Shown here: piece by piece, positions 30,995 to 34,689 of the stretch
Layout: the number at the start of each line of letters is the position of its first letter
Position numbering within the stretch: the first letter of the stretch is position 1
Assembly: GCA_964623915.1 (NCBI GenBank)
Contig: CAZUVQ010000003.1
Span: forward strand, 1-34,689
Reading direction: 5' to 3'
DNA: 34,689 nucleotides
Origin: CAZUVQ01 sp964623915
GTDB lineage: Bacteria > Bacillota > Clostridia > UMGS1883 > UMGS1540
The notes under the pieces: model-generated
Told to the model about the DNA's origin: nothing
Databases searched by the model: none
Seen by the model: only the letters and a program-made list of their open reading frames with translations
Made by a program: the position numbers and the translations under genes

Positions 30995-31222
30995 TTAAAG
31001 ATTTTTCTCAAAGCTCTGCACCATTCTTCTGACCATTTCTCCGCCGATAGGTCCGCCCTCGCTGCCGTTTTGTTTTGCCGTTAGGTCACCCTTATAATGG
31101 TCGTTGTTTTCTTTTGCAAACTGAACTCTTCCTATTTCCTGTGCAACCTCAAGCTTAAATTTTGTCATACCGTCATAAGCTTCGGGCACCGCCAATCTTG
31201 ATTTTCTATAATTTTTTGACAT
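30995..31222 (-). CDS. Alpha/beta-type small acid-soluble spore protein
   Basis: These proteins coat and protect spore DNA against UV and heat and are degraded by the Gpr protease at germination. The 75-residue protein shows the two conserved SASP blocks: KFKLEVAQEIG (about 22-32, including the Gpr cleavage site) and GSEGGPIGGEMVRRMVQSFE near the C terminus. The N-terminal extension and middle segment are somewhat unlike Bacillus SspA. A GGAGGTTAAT ribosome site precedes the ATG. It lies between comFC and the QueG-like gene and has a possible sigma-G promoter. It is the main evidence that the organism makes endospores. Confidence 0.93.
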   Translation of the reverse strand: MSKNYRKSRLAVPEAYDGMTKFKLEVAQEIGRVQFAKENNDHYKGDLTAKQNGSEGGPIGGEMVRRMVQSFEKNL

Positions 31223-31254
31223 ATTAACCTCCGAAAATAAAATTATCTCAAGGT

Positions 31255-31283
31255 TATTTTGTCAGATACCGATTTTTTTATTC
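31255..31283 (-). promoter_or_regulatory. Possible sigma-G (forespore) promoter of the spore-protein gene
   Basis: On the - strand: GAATA (31283-31279) fits the sigma-G -35 GHATR; after a 17-bp spacer, CAAAATA (31261-31255) matches the -10 CATNHTA at six of seven positions. The start point would be about 27 nt before the ATG. It overlaps the comFC stop codon. Confidence 0.55.
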
Positions 31284-31992
31284 ACCCGCCAAAAGTTGCC
31301 GCCACGGCGCATACAATAATTTCACCGGCACCCATTTTTTTCAAAATTTTAGCACATTCACCCGTTGTTGAGCCTGTTGTTATAACATCATCCACAAGAA
31401 TAATAGTCTCTCCATGAAGCTGATTGTTTTTTTTAGGTACAAAAACGTTTTTAACCGCTTCACCTCGCTGCTTTTTATTCATTTTTGAAAGCGGTTTAGT
31501 GTTTTTAGTTTTTTTGAGTAAAGGCATCACCACAATCCCGGTGATTTCAGAAAGTGATTTTGCAATAAGCTGTGACTGATTATATCCACGCTTGCTTTTC
31601 CTTAAAAAATGTATCGGAACAAAAGTAATAATATCACCTGTAATATTTTTTCTTAAAATTTCAATGAAAATAAATGATGCAAGCGTTGCGGCAAGATATG
31701 ATTTCCTGTAAAATTTAAGGCTTATTATAGCTTTTCTGATTTCATCCTTATAAATGAACGGTGCCAAAGTAAGGCTTACTGCCTTCTTTTTGCCCTTGCA
31801 GGAAATACAGATGTTTTCTCCGTAAACAGAATCTAACGGCATTCCACAGACATTACAGCAATGAGAGTTAAATGGAAGTGTTTTTGTACATTGTGGGCAT
31901 ACGAGAAGTTTGTAATCATATAAATCGGCACTGCAAACCATGCATTTTGGCGGATATAGAATATTTGTCAATAAATCAAAAAATTTTTTCAA
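31282..31992 (-). CDS. comFC: ComF-family phosphoribosyltransferase-like protein
   Basis: The 236-residue protein has an N-terminal zinc region with CxxC pairs (CMVC, CPQC, CNVC, CISC, residues about 17-65) and a C-terminal phosphoribosyltransferase fold with the PRPP motif VDDVITTGSTT near 200. ComFC is needed for DNA uptake in competent Bacillus and for natural transformation in several species. Outside competence its role is unclear. The start overlaps the recD2 stop by 4 nt (ATGA), so the two are translationally coupled, and the pair of a DNA helicase with a DNA-uptake gene is functionally sensible. No comEA, comEC or comFA is in the window. Confidence 0.93.
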   Translation of the reverse strand: MKKFFDLLTNILYPPKCMVCSADLYDYKLLVCPQCTKTLPFNSHCCNVCGMPLDSVYGENICISCKGKKKAVSLTLAPFIYKDEIRKAIISLKFYRKSYLAATLASFIFIEILRKNITGDIITFVPIHFLRKSKRGYNQSQLIAKSLSEITGIVVMPLLKKTKNTKPLSKMNKKQRGEAVKNVFVPKKNNQLHGETIILVDDVITTGSTTGECAKILKKMGAGEIIVCAVAATFGG

Positions 31993-34187
31993 GATAAATT
32001 CTCCAATCGAAATTTTAATCCGGAATATCTCTTTGTTTCACTGTTGTTTTCTACCATTTTATAAAGCACAGCTTCCCTGCCCACAAGAATAACAAGCTGC
32101 CTTGCTCGCGTCAAGGCTGTATATAAAAGATTTCTGCTCATAAGCTGAGGTGCAAAAGGGAAAAGCGGCATAATTACTACCGGAAATTCACTGCCCTGGC
32201 TTTTGTGAACGGTAACGGCATAGGCAAGCTCCAGCTCATCAAGACCCGTAAAGTCATATTTCACAAGTCGTTCACCGTCATAAATAACACCAATCTGATG
32301 CTCTTTTGTGCTAATATAATCTATTATTCCTATATCACCGTTGAAAACACCCTCGCCTTCTCGCCCTGTTTTGATGTCCTTCCACGTAATAATGTAATTA
32401 TTTTTAATCTGCATAACCTTGTCCCCTATGCGAAAAACAGTTTCTCCAACCTTTTTTTCGCCCTTTTTCTTATCCTGGGGATTGAGCTTTTCCTGAAGCC
32501 TTTTGTTAAGCTCGGAAACACCGAGCATAGTTCTTCTTGCAGGGGTAACAACCTGTATGTCAGAGAGGGGATTAAAGCCATATGCATTGGGAATTCTTCT
32601 TGTGTAAAGGTCAGCAAGTGTTTCTGCAATATCTGTTCCGGCGGTTCGACCTATGTGGAAAAAATCCTTACCCTTTTCATTAAGTAATGGTTTTTCACCG
32701 CTGTTAATTCTATGTGCATTCACAATTATCATGCTTTCAGCCGCCTGCCTGTATATCTCATTAAGCCTTACTGTAGGTATTTTACAGCTTGAAATGATAT
32801 CCCTTAAAACATTTCCCGCACCGACTGAGGGAAGCTGGTCGGCATCACCTGCCATTATTATCCTTGCAGTGGGCTTTAACGCTTTTAACAATGAATACAT
32901 AAGCGAAATATCAACCATGCTCATCTCGTCAACGATTATAACGTCCTCATCTAAGGGGTTACACTCACACCTTGCGAAATGCTGTTTTTCACCTTCGGAA
33001 AAATTAATTTCAAGTAAACGGTGTATTGTTTTACCCTCCATACCGCACGTTTCAGTAAGCCTTTTTGCGGCACGCCCTGTGGGAGCACATAAAGCCACCG
33101 AAAGGCCTACCTCCTCCATCATTGTAATTATAGCGTTGATTATGGTGGTTTTGCCTGTTCCGGGGCCTCCAGTGATTATCAATATATTGTGTATAGCGGC
33201 AAGCTGACAAGCCTTGAATTGTTTTTCTGAAAACTCAAGTTTTTGTTCACGCTCTATTTTTTTTATTGTGCCTTCAATGCCGGAAATTGTTAAACCGGGT
33301 TTTATAGAACGAAGCTGAGTTAATATTTTTGCGCTTCCGTGTTCTGCATTATAGTAAAAAGGCAGATATAGTGCATCCTTGTCATCAATTCTCTCTGCCA
33401 CAAGCTTGCTCTGTGACAAAAGCGAAATGACAGTGCTTTCAATAGGAGCAATTTCTGCAGATAACAACCTTGAACATTCTTCTATAAGCTCTTGCCTTTC
33501 AACAAAAGTATCTCCGTTTTGTGTGCGCTGAGTCAGAACAAACAAAACACCATAGGTCAGTCGGTTACTATCTGAATAGTCAATTCCCATCATAGATGCT
33601 ATCTTATCGGCTGTTTTAAACCCAATTCCGTCAATTTCACAGATAATATAAGGGTTTTCCTTGATTTTACTTACCGATTCCGTACCGAATTTATTGAAAA
33701 CCATAACTGCAAACTGCGGGGTTACACCGAATGGGGATAAAAACATGACAAGATTTTGAATAAATTGTTTGGACATAAGGGATTCATTCATGCCAAGAGC
33801 TTTTCTTTCGCTTATCCCCTTTATTCCGGTAAGCCTTAAAGGTTCATCTCTTATTATATCAAGAGATTTATCACTGAATTTTTTTACTATTTTCTGTGCC
33901 GTCGAAGGGCCAATACCTTTTATTACGCCGGTTGATAAATACATTAGTATTTGCATTTCGTTTTTTGGCAAAATACTCTGATAGGTATTAACGCGAAACT
34001 GTGAACCGTATTCAGAATGGCTTGTCCATTCACCGGTAAAAGATACGGTTTCACCGGGTGCAATTCCGGGCATAACGCCAACGGCTACAAATTCCTCGCT
34101 GTCACATCCGACAGCGCAAACTGTGTAGCCGTTTGATTCATTTACATATATTATTTCGCTTATAACACCTTCAACATTTTCTTTCAT
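31989..34187 (-). CDS. recD2: RecD2-type DNA helicase
   Basis: RecD2 is a 5'-3' superfamily 1B helicase found without RecBC and linked to replication-fork and mismatch-type repair. The 732-residue protein has an N-terminal OB-like part, helix-hairpin-helix repeats (about 85-200: GVIKGIGPSTAQKIV, GIKGISERKA, EIDGIGFKTADKI) and the Walker A motif GGPGTGKTT (340-348). DEMSM (420-424) follows, then GDADQLPSVGAG and the C-terminal VTVHKSQGSEFP with ALTRAR. The start has AAGGAT upstream. It is 9 nt downstream of a small membrane protein gene and overlaps comFC by 4 nt, forming a chain that likely starts at or before metK. Confidence 0.97.
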   Translation of the reverse strand: MKENVEGVISEIIYVNESNGYTVCAVGCDSEEFVAVGVMPGIAPGETVSFTGEWTSHSEYGSQFRVNTYQSILPKNEMQILMYLSTGVIKGIGPSTAQKIVKKFSDKSLDIIRDEPLRLTGIKGISERKALGMNESLMSKQFIQNLVMFLSPFGVTPQFAVMVFNKFGTESVSKIKENPYIICEIDGIGFKTADKIASMMGIDYSDSNRLTYGVLFVLTQRTQNGDTFVERQELIEECSRLLSAEIAPIESTVISLLSQSKLVAERIDDKDALYLPFYYNAEHGSAKILTQLRSIKPGLTISGIEGTIKKIEREQKLEFSEKQFKACQLAAIHNILIITGGPGTGKTTIINAIITMMEEVGLSVALCAPTGRAAKRLTETCGMEGKTIHRLLEINFSEGEKQHFARCECNPLDEDVIIVDEMSMVDISLMYSLLKALKPTARIIMAGDADQLPSVGAGNVLRDIISSCKIPTVRLNEIYRQAAESMIIVNAHRINSGEKPLLNEKGKDFFHIGRTAGTDIAETLADLYTRRIPNAYGFNPLSDIQVVTPARRTMLGVSELNKRLQEKLNPQDKKKGEKKVGETVFRIGDKVMQIKNNYIITWKDIKTGREGEGVFNGDIGIIDYISTKEHQIGVIYDGERLVKYDFTGLDELELAYAVTVHKSQGSEFPVVIMPLFPFAPQLMSRNLLYTALTRARQLVILVGREAVLYKMVENNSETKRYSGLKFRLENLS

Positions 34188-34196
34188 ATATTATCC

Positions 34197-34475
34197 TTAA
34201 AAATCTTTTCTTGTTACTCCGTGAGTGCGGCAGAGGGCATCAACCAGCTCATTTTCGCCGCCTCTTATGTAAACATCACAGTTTCTAAAGTATTTATCTG
34301 CCACTCTTTTTGCGGTAATTACCGCATACTCAAAATCTTCGTCGGCTGTATCTGCGTCAATTACAATTTCTATTCGCGTTTTTTCTATATCACCAAGCAT
34401 AGCACTAATAAGTATATAAGATGATACCGCCAGCATCAATACTATAATACCGGCAACAAGATATTCAGCCAGCAT
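34197..34475 (-). CDS. Small single-pass membrane protein, unknown function
   Basis: I do not recognise this 92-residue protein. It has one N-terminal membrane segment (about 4-28, AEYLVAGIIVLMLAVSSYILI) followed by a small soluble domain of mixed alpha/beta character (about 35-92, EIVIDADTADEDFEYAVITA and RNCDVYIRGG). The soluble part probably faces the cytoplasm or cell surface; orientation is not clear. The ATG at 34475 lies nine bases after AAAGGA; an in-frame start at 34508 precedes that site. It sits between metK and recD2 on the same strand, 9 nt before recD2, so cotranscription with recD2-comFC is likely. Confidence 0.75.
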   Translation of the reverse strand: MLAEYLVAGIIVLMLAVSSYILISAMLGDIEKTRIEIVIDADTADEDFEYAVITAKRVADKYFRNCDVYIRGGENELVDALCRTHGVTRKDF

Positions 34476-34506
34476 AACATACGTTCCTTTCCGGGGCGTA
34501 TGCGTC

Positions 34507-34546
34507 ACACCCCCATACCATAATATATGAATAAGGGGGTGTTTTT
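34507..34546 (+). terminator. Terminator-like hairpin facing the + direction, downstream of metK
   Basis: ACACCCCC (34507-34514) pairs with GGGGGTGT (34535-34542), with a 20-nt loop and TTTTT at 34542-34546 on the + strand. On the - strand, the direction of metK and its neighbours, no T-run follows, so it is a poor terminator for metK. No + strand gene precedes it. It may end an antisense transcript or only punctuate the metK message. Confidence 0.6.
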
Positions 34547-34551
34547 GTTCA

Positions 34552-34689
34552 TTATCTCAACTTCGTATCGGTTTTTTCCCACGGAAACAAGATATCATCT
34601 CTTCCAAAGTGACCGTAGGATGCGGTTTGTTTGTACATAGGCCTGCGCAGCCCGAACTTCTCTATAATTGCATCGGGGCGCATATCAAA
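34552..34689 (-). CDS. metK: S-adenosylmethionine synthetase, C-terminal end
   Basis: Only the last 45 codons are in the window. They read FDMRPDAIIEKFGLRRPMY, then QTASYGHFGRDD and FPWEKTD, the conserved C terminus of methionine adenosyltransferase, which makes S-adenosylmethionine from methionine and ATP. The gene continues beyond the right edge. It is the first known gene of the leftward series metK, small membrane gene, recD2, comFC. Confidence 0.95.
   Translation of the reverse strand, partial: FDMRPDAIIEKFGLRRPMYKQTASYGHFGRDDILFPWEKTDTKLR

Noticed and set aside
32205..33207. Two long + strand open frames (160 and 184 codons) opposite recD2
   Set aside because: recD2 has all helicase motifs on the other strand; these frames are low-complexity shadows without starts or known domains.
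1..34689. Mobile elements, phage genes, CRISPR arrays, tRNA or rRNA genes
   Set aside because: No transposase, integrase, direct-repeat array or RNA gene could be recognised; all repeats found are local hairpins or operators.

Overview
The window looks like chromosomal DNA from a low-GC, spore-forming, anaerobic member of the Clostridia (Firmicutes). Three things point there: an alpha/beta-type small acid-soluble spore protein gene with a plausible sigma-G promoter, an oxygen-sensitive class III ribonucleotide reductase (nrdD-nrdG), and a large exported SLH-domain surface protein. Near-consensus sigma-A promoters (mostly 17-bp spacers) and clear Shine-Dalgarno sequences occur throughout. The species cannot be named from the sequence alone. 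I see no insertion sequence, prophage, CRISPR array, tRNA or rRNA.

Layout. 1-6157 (+): the 3' end of secA, then prfB, a lone rhamnulokinase gene and a secreted subtilisin-like protease, closely spaced. 6158-9312 (+): two promoters and a hairpin-rich leader driving a 930-residue SLH-domain protein, closed by a strong terminator. 9322-9872 (+): dtd with its own promoter and a terminator that works in both directions. 9933-11657 (-): a YjbQ-family gene and an ArsB/NhaD-type permease. 11768-14652 (+): a P-type ATPase behind a yybP-ykoY-type (Mn2+) riboswitch with a terminator platform. 14675-15606 (-): cdsA with a leader of nested inverted repeats. 15652-18571 (-): the nrdD-nrdG operon with a consensus promoter and tandem NrdR boxes. 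18577-23242 (-): a VanW/G5 cell-wall protein, an unpaired ParE/GyrB-like topoisomerase subunit and an AraC-type regulator. 23341-26860 (+): folT, hflX, an IMPACT/YigZ gene and mnmA behind a perfect -35/-10 promoter embedded in a large palindrome. 26853-29642 (-): metG then tatD, with an intrinsic terminator between them. 29669-34689 (-): a CBS-domain protein, a short QueG-like iron-sulfur protein, the spore protein, comFC, recD2, a small membrane-anchored protein and the 3' end of metK.

Most genes are housekeeping: protein export and translation release (secA, prfB), tRNA quality and modification (dtd, mnmA, metG), dNTP supply (nrdDG), phospholipid synthesis (cdsA), DNA repair (recD2) and ribosome rescue (hflX). 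The more interesting content is regulatory: the probable manganese riboswitch, which suggests the ATPase exports Mn2+; the alternative hairpins ahead of cdsA; the palindrome around the folT promoter; and the terminator between metG and tatD. I did not find a convincing new multi-gene system. The nearest candidates are the unpaired topoisomerase B subunit in the VanW-AraC cluster and the cdsA and folT control regions. Start codons were often moved inward from the longest open frame to the codon with a properly spaced Shine-Dalgarno.
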